Below, one piece after another: positions 12,233-24,162 of a DNA stretch of 64,000 bases (positions are counted from its first letter, which is position 1; each line of letters opens with the position of its first letter). This DNA is from Dioscorea cayenensis subsp. rotundata (taxonomy: Eukaryota > Streptophyta > Magnoliopsida > Dioscoreales > Dioscoreaceae): assembly GCF_009730915.1 (NCBI RefSeq), contig NC_052475.1, forward strand, positions 27,899,016 to 27,963,015, in the 5' to 3' direction. The notes below the pieces were generated by a model. That model did no database searches. It was given only the letters and a program-made list of their open reading frames with translations, and was not told where the DNA came from. The translations under genes and the position numbers were made by a program.

Positions 12233-12243
12233 CCCAACGGTCA
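12233..12243 (+). promoter_or_regulatory. MSA (mitosis-specific activator) element
   Basis: CCCAACGGTCA fits the MSA consensus YCYAACGGYYA at every position. It lies 48 bases upstream of the ATG at 12291. MSA elements are bound by three-repeat MYB factors and drive G2/M transcription in plants. A related AACGTC lies 20 bases upstream. Confidence 0.7.
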
Positions 12244-12290
12244 TAAATCCCCAAATTCTCAAATCCCAGCTCCGCAGGTGCTCCCACACT

Positions 12291-13580
12291 ATGAGTCTTC
12301 TTCTTCAGTCCTTCTCAGAGGCCATGGATTCGCGGAACCTCCAGGTCTGGAACAACGCCGCCTTCGACGCCGCCGCCGATGGAGGTTCTTGCAAAGAGAA
12401 CCGCAGCCCTCGCTCTCCCCTACAAGAACTCTGCAGGAAGGGGGTCAAGGTTCTTGATGACGATCTGGATGAGAGCAAGATCGATGCTGAGATTGAGGAG
12501 ATCGAGAGGGAAATCAGAAGGCTGTCGGCGAGGCTCGATGCACTTAAGATTAAGAAGATGGGGAGGGATTCGAAGGCCTCGGCGGGGAACGCGCGGCGTG
12601 GCGGGAGGATTGTGCCGGCGAAGTTCATGGAGCCGAGCGTGAAGAAGATTGAGGAATCGCCGGGGAGTGTGAGGAGCCGGAGGAGAGGGCTCAGCCTTGG
12701 CCCGGCAGAGATCTCGAAGCTGGATTCGAGCCGGAAGTTGTGTTTCCTGAAGCTCGATGGCGTAGAGGAGGATAAGGAGCCGAGGAGTTGGAGCAAAACG
12801 CCGAAGCCTTGGCCTTCTATTTCACGGGGGACGACGCCCATTGGATTGGGTAAGGCTGCGCAGAGTCCGGCGGGAGCCAGAGATGCGATAGTCCCGCGAA
12901 GGGGAATGAGCCTTGGACCATCGGAAATCTTCTCAGCAACACGGCTCCGTCCGCAGAGCAAGCTTCAAGAGATCAAGGAAAAGGAGGTTATGGGCAAAGA
13001 GAGAGGCCGGAGTTCAAGCACAAGCCCAAAGTCTCGGCGAGCAACGGATTCAAAAATCTCTGACCTGAGGAAAGGAATTGCAACAGTTGGACCAAAGAAA
13101 ACTGTTAAGAAAGAAGATACACCATTGACAAACCTTAAACCCAAGGCTCTCTTCCAAGAACCCAAGAATTCCATCACTGGGAAAAGGCCAATGAAGATTG
13201 TCAAGGGGAGAGTGGTGCCAAGTCGCTATAGCCTGGTTAATTCCCGTACTACTGGAGATGAGCAGGGGAGCAAGAGAAGGAAGTGGTCATTGCCAGAGGT
13301 TGGCAAGGAAGAAGCTCCTGCAGATGAAAGCAAGCGTTCACTGTCTCTTGGTGAAGTAGAGGTTCGCTCTATGATTGCTCATTCTCCTCCATCCATAATG
13401 AAGGTTGCTGCATTGCTTCCTAAGATCAGAACCACTCGGTGTGCTGCACAGAGTCCCCGAGATTCTGGACGTGCCAAGAGAGTTGCTGAATTGGTTGGGA
13501 AGACGTCACATTTTGGCACAGCAACTGATGATGGTACTTGCTCCCCTTGTCAGAGCCTGAACTTTGATGAAGAACAATAG
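12291..13580 (+). CDS. Basic KEN-box protein of unknown function (429 aa, intron-less)
   Basis: I do not recognise a named family. Visible features, in order: a KEN box at residues 35-37 inside CKENRSPRSP; an acidic-to-basic heptad-like coiled coil at about 58-90; then a long, basic, Ser/Pro-rich region expected to be disordered. A motif occurs three times: RGLSLGPAEI (132-141), RGMSLGPSEI (204-213) and RSLSLGEVEV (349-358). There are many Ser-Pro/Thr-Pro sites (for example TSPKSR, KTPKP, QSPRD), suggesting CDK phosphorylation. The KEN box is a known APC/C degron, and the MSA element upstream predicts G2/M expression, so a cell-division or microtubule role is inferred. A second ATG at 12324 (gccATGGa) has the better start context and would remove 11 residues. 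GC content is high in the first half. Confidence 0.8.
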   Translation: MSLLLQSFSEAMDSRNLQVWNNAAFDAAADGGSCKENRSPRSPLQELCRKGVKVLDDDLDESKIDAEIEEIEREIRRLSARLDALKIKKMGRDSKASAGNARRGGRIVPAKFMEPSVKKIEESPGSVRSRRRGLSLGPAEISKLDSSRKLCFLKLDGVEEDKEPRSWSKTPKPWPSISRGTTPIGLGKAAQSPAGARDAIVPRRGMSLGPSEIFSATRLRPQSKLQEIKEKEVMGKERGRSSSTSPKSRRATDSKISDLRKGIATVGPKKTVKKEDTPLTNLKPKALFQEPKNSITGKRPMKIVKGRVVPSRYSLVNSRTTGDEQGSKRRKWSLPEVGKEEAPADESKRSLSLGEVEVRSMIAHSPPSIMKVAALLPKIRTTRCAAQSPRDSGRAKRVAELVGKTSHFGTATDDGTCSPCQSLNFDEEQ

Positions 13581-16500
13581 TAAGATGATTTTCATCCAAT
13601 GCTATTTTCTATAAGGAATTGCTTAATCTAGTGATGAAGTAGATTTTGTGAATTTTTGAGTTGCATGTGTGGATTAGCTTCTGTGATTCTCTGTGGTTTT
13701 GAGGTTCTGGGATTTTTCATGTCTAGTGAAGTTGTCTAGTCTCTCTATGCTTGCAGACACCATTGTTCAAATCTTGAGCATTTGTAACTATGGAATGGGC
13801 CAAAAGTTTATCTTGGCCCTTCAAACATTTTCTAGGGAATATTATGTCATTAAGTCTGATATTTCCTTCTTTGAATGCTAGTATTTCATATAGTTGTGAT
13901 GAAACTCAACTCCATTTTCCAAGTGATGTTTATGTTTGGTATACTTCTTGCAGTATTAGTTCTAATCATTTTAAGGTTAATTTGGATCTCAGATAGCAAC
14001 ACCATTTTGCATTAACTGGATATTGAGATCGCAAAATTGTTCTTTTAATAACATAAATTATTAAAAGGCGTCGGACTTAATCTAAAACTTCAGGAATTCT
14101 AAAACAAACCGTCCAATAGATGATTATCAAATTGCATCACGCCCAAATTAGTCAAATAACTCCACAAATCCTTAAAAATATTACTAAACATCAAATTATT
14201 AACCTCGTCAACAAATCAGCCTAGGTATGGGACCTGTTCTGTTGTACTCTATTCAAACACAACAGCTAAGTAAATTTGAAACAAAGGTAATCCCCAATAT
14301 CTCTGGCATAGAATTCTAATCCTAAAACAACGTAACCACCATTGCTCTTTATTCTATTGGGCACAAGCTGGACTTTCTAGGAGTTTCACTCTCCTTGGTC
14401 CTTCCTCTTCCCTTTATAACTAGTTAATTTATGCTTTTTCTAAGATAGTTTTGCTGTTTCGGTTTTCAGAAACCGAACTTTGTAAAGGAACAACGGTAAA
14501 TGTAACCAAGTGAATGCTGTCTTATATGATGAATTAGTTACTATAGTAAAGCATCAAAGTTTGTGAGTATTTTCATTACTTGAATTAATTAGTTTTGTGC
14601 TTCTTGCGCCTCAACTTCTTTTCATGTTAACGGAAGTTGGCTAACAACGATCATTCTTTTCATCTTAATTTCCAAGTCAAACAAAAAAGAAAGCTCTTGT
14701 GCTACTTATCATTCAGTAAGGAATTCGTGCTGCAAGGAATATTGAATGAGTCATTAAGGCGTAGTATGTTCTAATTAGTGCCTTTATTATAGTTGTTGGG
14801 AAGCAATTCCAAGTGATGAATATATGTAGCTGTACAACAAGGACAACCATTTAAATATGAAGGAAAAGCAAACTAGAAGCAATAAATTGTAGAGGACGAA
14901 TGATAATTTATATTCCTCATTTTTCCTGATATGGCAATAAATGATCTATAGAACAGCAACACTGTTGATCTTTACTCAAAGTATACAATTGCTTCAAAAC
15001 AAAGATTAGGAAAAAAACAAATGAACGCAAGGTCGATATAGAATATACATTTCTCTGTTGTTTAGACGTAGTGTTCTTTGTTGCTGGCTGCTTTTGCAAA
15101 ATCCAAAACTATGACTCTTGCTGCCACTTGCTTGGTATTAAATTATTGAGTTCACCAACATTTGCTACACTAAACTCACTGTCATTACATGGATGATTAG
15201 ATGAATGAACAACTGCAGAGATTCTCATAGTGATGGGAGACATGAAATTCTTTTATTGACTGTCTTATTCTCTACTAGGCAAATAGGGAACAAGGAATAT
15301 GGCACAAGGGACATATAACTAAATTAATCAAGGAAAGAGTTTTGTGTTTGTTGTCAAAACTTAATGAGTCCTCAACACTTTCCTTGATAGCTGGAAGATT
15401 AAATTTTTACAGCATGGTAACATAGCATCGTGGGAGGATGAAGAAGTTTAAGATGACATCTTATGTTAGACTGCAGCGTGATACCAGTGGTGTGGTTCTG
15501 GAAGCCGTACCAAGAAGGCGTGAACTCTTTGAAACAGGGGAAAAAACTGGGTTACATGAAGACAGCAACTAATAAAATTTTATGCGTCTTTGAGGGCATT
15601 ATCATGTATTGACATTACCATGCATGATGTAAATTTTGCATAACAGCATAAACATATGCCATTGTTTAGTGTCAGTCTCAAAAACCAAAAAGAAGAGAAC
15701 TTGCGGTTAAAAGCTGCACACTTCATGAGTTAGACCATTATTTATATTAATGATGATAATTAATTAGCAATGCCAAGTACTCAAAACCTCAGGGTCATTG
15801 GAAGTGGATTTTAACCTACCCATTGAATTAAATTACATATCAAGTAATGGTTTAATATCATGATTAGCCACGTTTCATAATGGTCGATTAAGACAACAGC
15901 TGAAAGCCAGGTTAGCCCAGCATCACTGGTTTACAATGAAGATTATTCCTTAGTTTAAGAAAGAAACTATTTTATTCTGAATTTAGGGATGAACGCACTT
16001 CAAGAAGCAACATGTTCAATAGTTTTTTTACTTGTACAAGACACCAGTCCTTACAGATGTAACAGATCTGAAAAAGAAGAAGACGAAGCAACCCACGCAT
16101 GCTTGTTTATTGCCTTCTCAAGGTAGCAATTGATGAAAGAGACAAGCCTTGAATGAAGCAACTCTTGCACATGCTTGTCTTCTTGGATTCATGCACAATC
16201 CCATGTGAGCCCTCTTCAATCTGAAAACATACATTTTAGTGATTATTAACTAACTTATCTCTAATTTCCATGAAAAACTCCAAAAGTCATTCAGCAACAC
16301 TCATCATCTTCACACTGTTACACTCAGCATCTTTCATGCGGTTCATAAAGGACAAGGAACACTTTGGTCGCCTTTATAGTCAATGGCAAATCTTTTGATG
16401 AAGATGGAATCCACATAGCTCCCGCTGTTCAAGAACCAAAAGAGCAGGAAAAGCCTGAATGAAAAGTATCAAAGTGAGCAAAACAAATGGAAGAAGCCAA

Positions 16501-16734
16501 TTTGAATCATGGCAGACAGTTTCTTCCACATTCCTTTTCGATTTATTACAGATTATGAGAGGAATTTACAAGGACAATGTCGGAAACATTTGATTCATTA
16601 GTACAACTCTCAGCAGAAAAGCTGCTCTGCATGTAATGGAAAAGAGAAACCAACCAACCAACCAACCAATCAAGCACAAAAAAAATATACAAACTGCGAA
16701 AATACTCTATTTTGTATCATCACTGATGAAGAAA
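13581..16734. other. Intergenic region between convergent genes
   Basis: Holds the 3' flanks of the 12.3-kb and 16.7-kb genes. Apart from a short (CCAA)n run at 16648-16669, I see no conserved open frame, RNA gene or clear repeat in these 3.1 kb. Confidence 0.4.
16648..16669. repeat. (CCAA)n microsatellite
   Basis: Five tandem CCAA units downstream of the armadillo-repeat gene. Confidence 0.8.
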
Positions 16735-18474
16735 TTAAGAACCCCAGAGTCCACTGAAAATGTTCCGAAGTTTGTTACCAGAGAGCTTCTTGACAATCTT
16801 CTTGGCATCAACTACATCAGTCTCTGCCAACTTCTCCAGATTCTTCATGTATCCGGAAGCAGCAATTTTTCTTCTCCCACTGTGATTCTCAGTTAGTGAA
16901 ATGAGAATTGATAACAGAAATTTCTTAGACACTGATTTCTCATCATCTGGTGTGAGTAGCTGGAGGACTCTATTGATGTTATAGTCTTCCTGAATGAACC
17001 TTCTCCGGTTACGTTGCACGGAGACTAAGCCGCAAAGAAGCTCTGCAGCCATCTCTCGGACATCGAATGACTTAGTTTCCAACAAGGCGATCAGTGCTGG
17101 GATGAACCCCATGTCGCCCATTGTCTTCTTAGTCTCATCAGTGCTTGTGCCGAGACGTAATGCAGCCTTCAGTGCCAGCTCCTGGGTCGAAGGCTCGCCA
17201 CTCTTCACATAGAAGAGAATTCGATCAAGAAACCCATGTGCTGTCAGTGAGCTCATGGCGCTTGCGGACGAGAAGCACAATGTGTCAATGGCCTGGAGAG
17301 TGATCTCTTTGGCTTTAGAAGAGCCAGTGTCTAGAACACTGAGGAGTGATTCTATAGTCCCCTGGCTGATTACTTTCTCTTTGATGGCTTCGTCATCAGA
17401 AGCCAGAGTGTGAAGGAATTCAATGGCTTGGATCTGGAATGGTTCTTTGTTTCTTGATCGTAGGATGTTTAGGAAGATGGAGACTGCCCCTTGTTCCACC
17501 ATGAACCTCCTGATCTCGCTGACGCTGCTGAGATTCCTGAGAACTCGGGATGCCGAGGTGATCAGCTCCTCGCCACTGCCGGCATCACGGCAGATGCTGA
17601 GAAGCGCTGTGACGCCGCCGTGAGCGGAGACCGACCAGGCATTGTCAGAATTCTCGGTGAGTTTCCTCAGAGCCCGCGCTGCCCGCGATCTCCCCACCTC
17701 GGTCCCCGTCTCCAGCACCCTGATCAATGAGGCGATCACCCCGGCCGTGATAAGAGCCCCTTTGTAGGAATCAAACCCGGCGATCACTGACACGACCTCC
17801 GCCGCTTCCTCTTGAAACCCTGCAACTCTAGAATCTAGAAGCCTCACCAGCAAACCAACACCGTCATCGGTCTCGAGCACCGCGATCCTTGCATACTTGT
17901 CGTCCTCGTGGAGAGCCTCAGCCAGCGCTGCAATTGCTCTGCCTCTCATCTCCGAATCCCCAATCCTTAGCCTTGAGAAGAGGTCCTTGACATAGAATCT
18001 CATGTCCTCGCGGCTCGCTCCGGCGCTGGGCCTCGAGACGATGATGGCCTGCGCGTCTGTCAAGATTCCAGAAGCGTACACCTCCCCCAAACGCTTGATT
18101 TGGAGATCAATCTTGGAAGCAATCACATCAAGATCACTCCTCATCTGTAGTTTGCCACCACTGTAGCACTCCTCGCTGCATCTATGAGCCAGTGCTTGTG
18201 TTTCACCCGCCATAGACACTATATCTCGCAAGAGCTCAGCCAGCGCTGAGCTGTTGTAGCTTCCTTCTTGATTGCCACCAGCTGCAACAGTGAGGCCGGA
18301 GTGGAGCTGCTCCAGTTTCTCTCGTATCACTCGCCATTTCACAGGAAGCGTTCTGACGGAGTAGGAGGATGAGATCAAGGAATCCACCAGCTGTGAAGCC
18401 CGCCGGAGATCCTCATCCCCTGTCAAGTATGATTTCTGAAACTTCTCTTCTTCTTCTTCTTCTTTCTCTTTCAT
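16735..18474 (-). CDS. Armadillo-repeat protein (579 aa, intron-less)
   Basis: A plant ARM-repeat superfamily protein without a U-box. Residues 1-12 are a Lys/Glu run; about 20-150 form a helical N-terminal domain (LVDSLISSSYSVRTLPVKW, LAELLRDIVSMAGETQALA) like that preceding ARM repeats in plant U-box proteins. From about 165 to 560 it consists of tandem ARM repeats with hallmark helices, such as EEAAEVVSVIAGFDSYKGAL, GVIASLIRVLETGTEVGRSR, GAVSIFLNILRS and MGFIPALIALLETKSFDV. ARM solenoids bind partner proteins; there is no catalytic domain, so a scaffold role is inferred, and the partner is unknown. The single exon and GC-rich 5' half fit many plant PUB/ARM genes. Upstream of the ATG is a (GCAAA)n run. 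Confidence 0.88.
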   Translation of the reverse strand: MKEKEEEEEEKFQKSYLTGDEDLRRASQLVDSLISSSYSVRTLPVKWRVIREKLEQLHSGLTVAAGGNQEGSYNSSALAELLRDIVSMAGETQALAHRCSEECYSGGKLQMRSDLDVIASKIDLQIKRLGEVYASGILTDAQAIIVSRPSAGASREDMRFYVKDLFSRLRIGDSEMRGRAIAALAEALHEDDKYARIAVLETDDGVGLLVRLLDSRVAGFQEEAAEVVSVIAGFDSYKGALITAGVIASLIRVLETGTEVGRSRAARALRKLTENSDNAWSVSAHGGVTALLSICRDAGSGEELITSASRVLRNLSSVSEIRRFMVEQGAVSIFLNILRSRNKEPFQIQAIEFLHTLASDDEAIKEKVISQGTIESLLSVLDTGSSKAKEITLQAIDTLCFSSASAMSSLTAHGFLDRILFYVKSGEPSTQELALKAALRLGTSTDETKKTMGDMGFIPALIALLETKSFDVREMAAELLCGLVSVQRNRRRFIQEDYNINRVLQLLTPDDEKSVSKKFLLSILISLTENHSGRRKIAASGYMKNLEKLAETDVVDAKKIVKKLSGNKLRNIFSGLWGS

Positions 18475-21400
18475 CTCCCTTTGCTTTGCTTTGCTTTGCT
18501 TTCTCAGGTTTAGAAATCTACCACAAGAACAGCATGGAGGGATATATCACTCTCTTTTTCCCTTTTTCTTGTGGGAACTGAACTAGAGAAACGCACCAAC
18601 TTACTTAGAAATGGGGATAAACAACTGTGTGAGCCAAATGGAAGGGCATTAGAGGTACTTTGTTAGATTTTAGTGGGCTGATAATGTTAGTTTATGTCTG
18701 TTGAGGATTCTGGTGTGGTTGGATATTATCATGATGAAGGGTTGGTTGGGGAGCATGGAGATGTGGCAATGGATTGAGGGTGAGGTGATTACTGATTACT
18801 GATTACTGGTGATGGTGATGGTTGTTTTAACATATATTAGCTTAGTAATTTATGTGAAAGATTTACTCTCAAAGGGTTGTATATCTGGAAAGATAGATTT
18901 ATCACCAGTTTGGGCACGCTGTGTGACAGTAGGTGACCACTTTGTTTGGGATAGTTCACGGAAACAAGGTGAGACAGTGAGTACCACCTTTTTAGCAAGT
19001 TCCGTGACTTGGATTTAGTTGTATTTTTATTAATTGGTTGTGTTGGTTGGGTTACTAGGACTCTTCAGTGAAAATTTGGTTCATTCCCTGCGAGTCTTCA
19101 GGACTGGCAGCTAACTATTTATATGAAGAGCCAAAAGGCTGTGACTCGTGAGTGATTAACTGTTTAATTAATGTGAAGGGGTTGAGCTCTTGCTTTTATG
19201 GACCACTGGATGTACACCTAAGAATCAGCAACAAAAGTGGCCATTTGCATCCCATGTGAACCGCTTTGTCTGGATGCTTTATGTTTAACCTGTGATCTTT
19301 TCATATGATGAAGTGGCATGGAACCTTAACAGAGAGGGAGAAAGAGAGGTGGCTTGTTCATGGCGCTTTGAAGAATGCTAGAAGTATTTGAAGTAGAGAA
19401 CTAGCAAAAGGTTGTAGGGTAGGGACCCTTATCAAACAAAGCTAACAGAAAAGCAAGCATCCCATAACTATGAGGAACAAAGTTGAGAGAAAGCACTGAA
19501 AGGCATGGTTATGGACAATGCTACCAAAGAAGATAAGCTTTTGAAGATGGAGGTTGGAGGAATGAAAAGCATGAATAGCAATAAAGACAAGTTTCCAGGA
19601 TGGCCACACCAACCATTGAGGGCATAGTAGTAATAATAATATTAGATAAATGAACACCAGTCATAGACCCCTAGTCGATATCAGTAGTAGAGTGCCTAAT
19701 TTATTAAGATTGTCTGCATCATGGATAAAAAGAACTTTCTTTCTTCTTGTCATTATGCTCTGCTTTTATCAGAATCTTCCTTATTGACTTAAAAGCATGG
19801 TCTTAATTATGTTAATTAGTATTTAAGTGTTCTTTATGGTGGACAGTGCAATAGTTTTTATGTGTTTCTGATGATGATGCTTGGATTATTGTTAGTTGGC
19901 ATTCGAATTGCTCCACTGCCCAACATTAGTCTGAAAATGATGGTGCTTGCTCTCAGGGTCCTACTAACATGGATGTCTTTTTCAGTCTCACATACTGTAG
20001 TTGATGCTACAAGTGACCATTCCATGAATAAGTATATGATGATTACTATAAGGAAAGAGGGTGACATAAATATGGTATATAGGAAGAAGAACTCAGGTAT
20101 TTGTGGGAAATGGCCTCCTCTGTGTGATGGTGAAAGTAGGTGGTTGCTTGAAAGATTTTTGAGTGGAGGAGAAGGAATGTCTAGATAGTCATAAAACTGG
20201 TGTGGAGACTACCTTTGCTTAGAAGAAACAAAGTAGGATACTAATTATTTCTTACCCCCATCTACTCCTCCCTAGAGATTGGAAATCTTCATAGCCTGTT
20301 TAATCTCACATCTTGCATTTATTATTTGATATAGGAATCAGGTTAGTCATACTGCAATGGTGAATCTTATATGTATAATCTTTCATTTGCTTTGCACGCC
20401 ATCCATATATGAAGAGTATTTATTTATTAAAAGGATGCATTGTAGATTTACTTTAAAAGAGTGTCTCTGTGTCTTTTTTTTTTTTTTTTTTACTAAGTAA
20501 ATTAGGGAGTTTACTATTAGGTAGTTCCCCAGACTTCAGAATGAATTTTGATAGGGCCTTGATGGGAGGAAATCTTAGCATGTGTGTCAACTGTTTGAAA
20601 CTTTGCTTTGATAAAGATGATATCAAATCAAATTAATTAATATATTAATGCGAACTTTGCGCCAGTGGTAGAAAGAAAGAAAGATGCTAAAATATTTTTG
20701 TTTATCACATGGAACTTGGCTTAACATCCATTTTTCTTGGCAGTCTTTAATCCACATGAGAAAGCTGAAATTGCCTTGTTCATAAAATAGTCAATTTTTT
20801 ATTAATATATATTTTTTAATTGTTTACTTTTAAATTTTAATAAATATGTATCTCTTGATTGAGATTTTCTTTAGGAACATGATTGGGATATTTTGATTTA
20901 TAACTTTTGTTAAAAAAAAAATTATTTGTGTTGCGGTATAGTTTCCAATAATAGTTTTATTAAACATGTCATCTTTAAAAAAAAAAAGAGCAAATAATTG
21001 TCTAGAGCTAGCTATGAGAGCGGGTGTCTATAGAAGCGGGTTTGCACTTTAATTCTTATATCATCGGTTGAGTGCGCACATGTGATTTCTCCAATCTTTT
21101 TAAAAACTCTTTTATTACTGTGGTGATGGTCTATTTTACATGTTAATTTCAACACCAACCAAAACATGAAATGAATTAATCATGGCGTCAAATACCCAAA
21201 TTGAAAATTTTGCTTAACCAAAAGTCCTAAACCACTCATTACGGATAGGATTTTCTTTTTCGGGTTCCGTTGGAGTTTTTTATTTTGAGTAAAATTCCAT
21301 GATTGGTTTACCAAACAAAATTATATGTATATATATTTTAGATACCAGTGAGTGGCTTGGTGGTTCAATTAAATCGTCCATGCCCACCGCTAAAGTGCAT

Positions 21401-21829
21401 GAATAACGTGGCAAATGTCTCAAAGCATTGTCAAATGCCAATTGTCTAATTGGGGTATAAAAGCAAGATAATTGTCCTCTGTATTTATTCACATTTAATA
21501 ATGCATTTTCATCTAAAAATATTGTGTATCCGAGGAAGCTATTTTTGGTCTTTGATTGGATAAGATTCCTTCATTTTAGAGGTTTTAATAATCTCAACAG
21601 ACTTAAAAAAAACATTCACAAAGATAGTATGAAATGTGATTATGTGAGAATGGAGAAGGATGTGTTCATTTAATTTTTCCATGATTGTACACCGACCCAT
21701 GTGAAAGCTGATTCCATTAAAGGCTCACATTTTTCTCGTTTAAGAGAAGTCCAAATATTCGACCTATTTTGTTTCTCTCTCTCTCTGGCTCAAAGTCTTC
21801 TCCCATGCTAGCATTAGTTATAATTTATT
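18475..21829. other. Intergenic region, no gene seen
   Basis: Includes the promoter of the armadillo gene near 18475-18900. Overlapping short open frames on both strands around 19858-20188 look non-coding. Poly(T) occurs at about 20470-20490. No RNA gene or intact transposon was recognised. Confidence 0.4.
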
Positions 21830-22045
21830 TATTTATTTATTTTTTCCGAAGACTACAAGCACCTCCCGCAAAGAGGTATCAAAAGACAAATAAATACAAT
21901 GGTGCACTAATTATGGTGAGTTAACGATTTTTTAAGAATTTTTTAACTCTGTTAAACATCACATGGTATTTTAAAAATTAAACTGAGTTAATAAATCTTC
22001 CTGCCATACAACACTGGAGAGCAGGTAAATGACATCCTCTGACAG
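21830..22045. mobile_element. Diverged foldback-arm relic
   Basis: GACAAATAAATACAATGGTG followed by CACTAATTATGGTGAG matches the arm of the 4.4-6.0-kb foldback element, and the next block CTGCCATACAAC resembles CCGCCATGCAAC in its left arm. No second arm is present nearby, so it is a single relic. Confidence 0.45.
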
Positions 22046-22890
22046 AAGAATTCATGAACAATACTGTTGTTGTACTTTATACAATATTCAATAATATATA
22101 TATAGTACTGCAATAGTCTATCGACCCAAAGATTTAACTTTAGATCTGCTCATTCACCATTCTCATAATATTTCCAAGCACCAAGTATAGAATATTTAAT
22201 TGGAATTAGAAAAGTTCCACAAATATATGTGATTTGTATGGCCCTTGCATCTCCATGAGACACATAACTGTGTGAATTTTCCTTTTTTTTTTAATTATTA
22301 TCCGATGAGGAATTATTTTTACAAAGAGAAGAAGGTTTTTAATTCGGGTTTAATTGTTAATGAATATGAGCCTAACCCAGCTCTAACACTGAGGCTAATA
22401 AACAGGGCCACTTCCAACAATCCCTTGTACTGGTTTATTTCCTGCCCCTTGTGATTGAAAGTATTATCCACATCCATACTTAAAACATATTAAATAAAAA
22501 ATATTATATTATTTAATATAAGAGAGAAATATAATCACTGTAACTATAAAACTCCACCATCCATTTATATCGATACTAAAAATAAAAAAGTGCATCCCTT
22601 ATCATCATATCTTTCTAATTAAGAAAATCTATTCCTTATTTCTATACATGCTGTCATCCCTACCCATCCTCATCCAAAAGGCCCTGCTGGAATTGCAACC
22701 ATCCAAACACAGTAGGATAAAATTAAAGTGCACACTCAAGCACAAGCCCGTGAACAAAATAATAGAATTAGAAGCCAACTCCAACATGTACTACAGTACT
22801 AGTATCATTCATTGTATTTGCCTATTTGGTTTTCAATACAAACAACAATAAATAAAGCCAGCACAGCACAAAAAGAGACAAAAACATCAC

Positions 22891-22931
<41 letters not shown>

Positions 22932-23299
22932 GAGAAGAGTCCAGCTCCAGCGGCTATCCTGGACCACAAAGGTGCATTCAATCAACGCCACCTGTTCTTT
23001 CACCACTCTAATTCATGTCCTTCTTCCTTTTTTTTCTTTTTCTTTTTCTAAAAGTCTGTGGTTGTGGGCCCCTTAAAATCTAAAGCCAACACCCAACACA
23101 CAAACACATTGCTTACTTTGTCACCACAAACTTCAGATACCCAGAAGAATATCCACCAGAGTGTCACAATTTCATAGAATCACTCTGCCTATTATAAGTC
23201 ACACCTCCCCACTCTTCTAGTTTCTCTAAACCAGTGACTTCATTGAGATCATCCATCACTCATTATTAGCTTGGTAAGAGAGAAGAGTAAGCTAGAAGC

Positions 23300-23335
<36 letters not shown>

Positions 23336-23391
23336 TTATATTTATATAGAATAAGAAGAGTGGTGATCATTTGATTAAAAGGATTATTACA
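22046..23391. promoter_or_regulatory. Upstream region of the dynein light chain gene
   Basis: Contains a (GA)n tract at 22894-22928 and, in the probable 5' leader, (CT)n at 23301-23320 followed by (TA)n at 23321-23334. Pyrimidine-rich CT tracts near plant start sites can act as core-promoter or leader signals. A TATA-like ATTATAAG lies at 23191-23198. Confidence 0.45.
22894..22928. repeat. (GA)n microsatellite
   Basis: About 17 uninterrupted GA units. Confidence 0.9.
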
Positions 23392-24162
23392 ATGCTGGAA
23401 GGGAAGGCAGTGATTGGTGAGACAGACATGCTGCAGACCATGCAGCAGAATGCTGTGAAGCTTGCCAGCAGAGCTCTTGATGAGTTTGACGTTACTGATT
23501 CCACTGAAATAGCGCGCTTCATTAAGAAGGTATTTTCATGAGTTTTGAGCAATTGTAGACTATGTTGTCTAGGTTTTAACTGCTTCTATATATGTATATA
23601 TTATGTAGTTTACTTATCTGCATTTCAGTATTATCTTAGTAGAAATTTTCACACTGTTTTCTATATCCATCTGAAAACTCCTGTTCTCTGTTTTCACCTT
23701 CATCTAAACTTTTCCAAATGAAAACTTCAAAACATAAATTTCATGGTTATATATACCCGTAGACTCACATTGCTTTTGAAACTAATGAACAACATAATGA
23801 TACAAGATACATGTATAATTTATCAGATATGGCATGGAGCTTGTCTAAGAAGACAATATAGTATCATCACAACATGTGTATATAGATGGCGCGCAGTTTT
23901 AAAAATAGCAAACTAATTAAATGATGGTATAAGATAAGCGTATAATTTACCTTGTATGGCATGAATGCAGGAGTTTGATAGGTTATATGGGCCAGGATGG
24001 CAGTGTATTGTGGGAAGAGACTTTGGCTCGTTTGTGACGCATTGTAGAGGTTGTTTCATCCACTTTTCAGTCGGTGGTAGCCTCGCTATCTTGCTCTTCA
24101 AAGGCGCTGCAACGGCTGAGCCTGAATCTTCTGGCCTTCTCATTCCAGTTGAATCCATGTAG
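23392..24162 (+). CDS. LC8-type dynein light chain (109 aa, 2 exons)
   Basis: Exons 23392-23529 and 23971-24162, joined at a GT/AG intron in phase 0. The protein shows the LC8 fold along its whole length: [14 protein letters not shown] at the start, the helix region [20 protein letters not shown] (30-47), then [20 protein letters not shown] and [10 protein letters not shown]-type strands. LC8 is a dimeric hub that binds short linear motifs in partners. Land plants lack cytoplasmic dynein heavy chains, so the role here is a dynein-independent adaptor. The last 15 residues, rich in Ala/Glu/Pro, extend beyond the compact animal LC8 length of about 89. No key residue appears to be missing. Confidence 0.93.

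Noticed and set aside
12305-12961. 218-codon open frame on the minus strand
   Set aside because: It is antisense to the GC-rich 5' half of the KEN-box gene; its Ser/Leu-rich product mirrors the sense codons and has no domain.
19858-20188. Overlapping plus and minus frames with hydrophobic starts, considered as secreted peptides
   Set aside because: No CLE, PSY, IDA or other peptide core could be seen, and the hydrophobic runs occur on both strands.
22894-23334. Direct-repeat array such as CRISPR
   Set aside because: These are GA, CT and TA microsatellites in a plant promoter; there are no spacer-repeat units.
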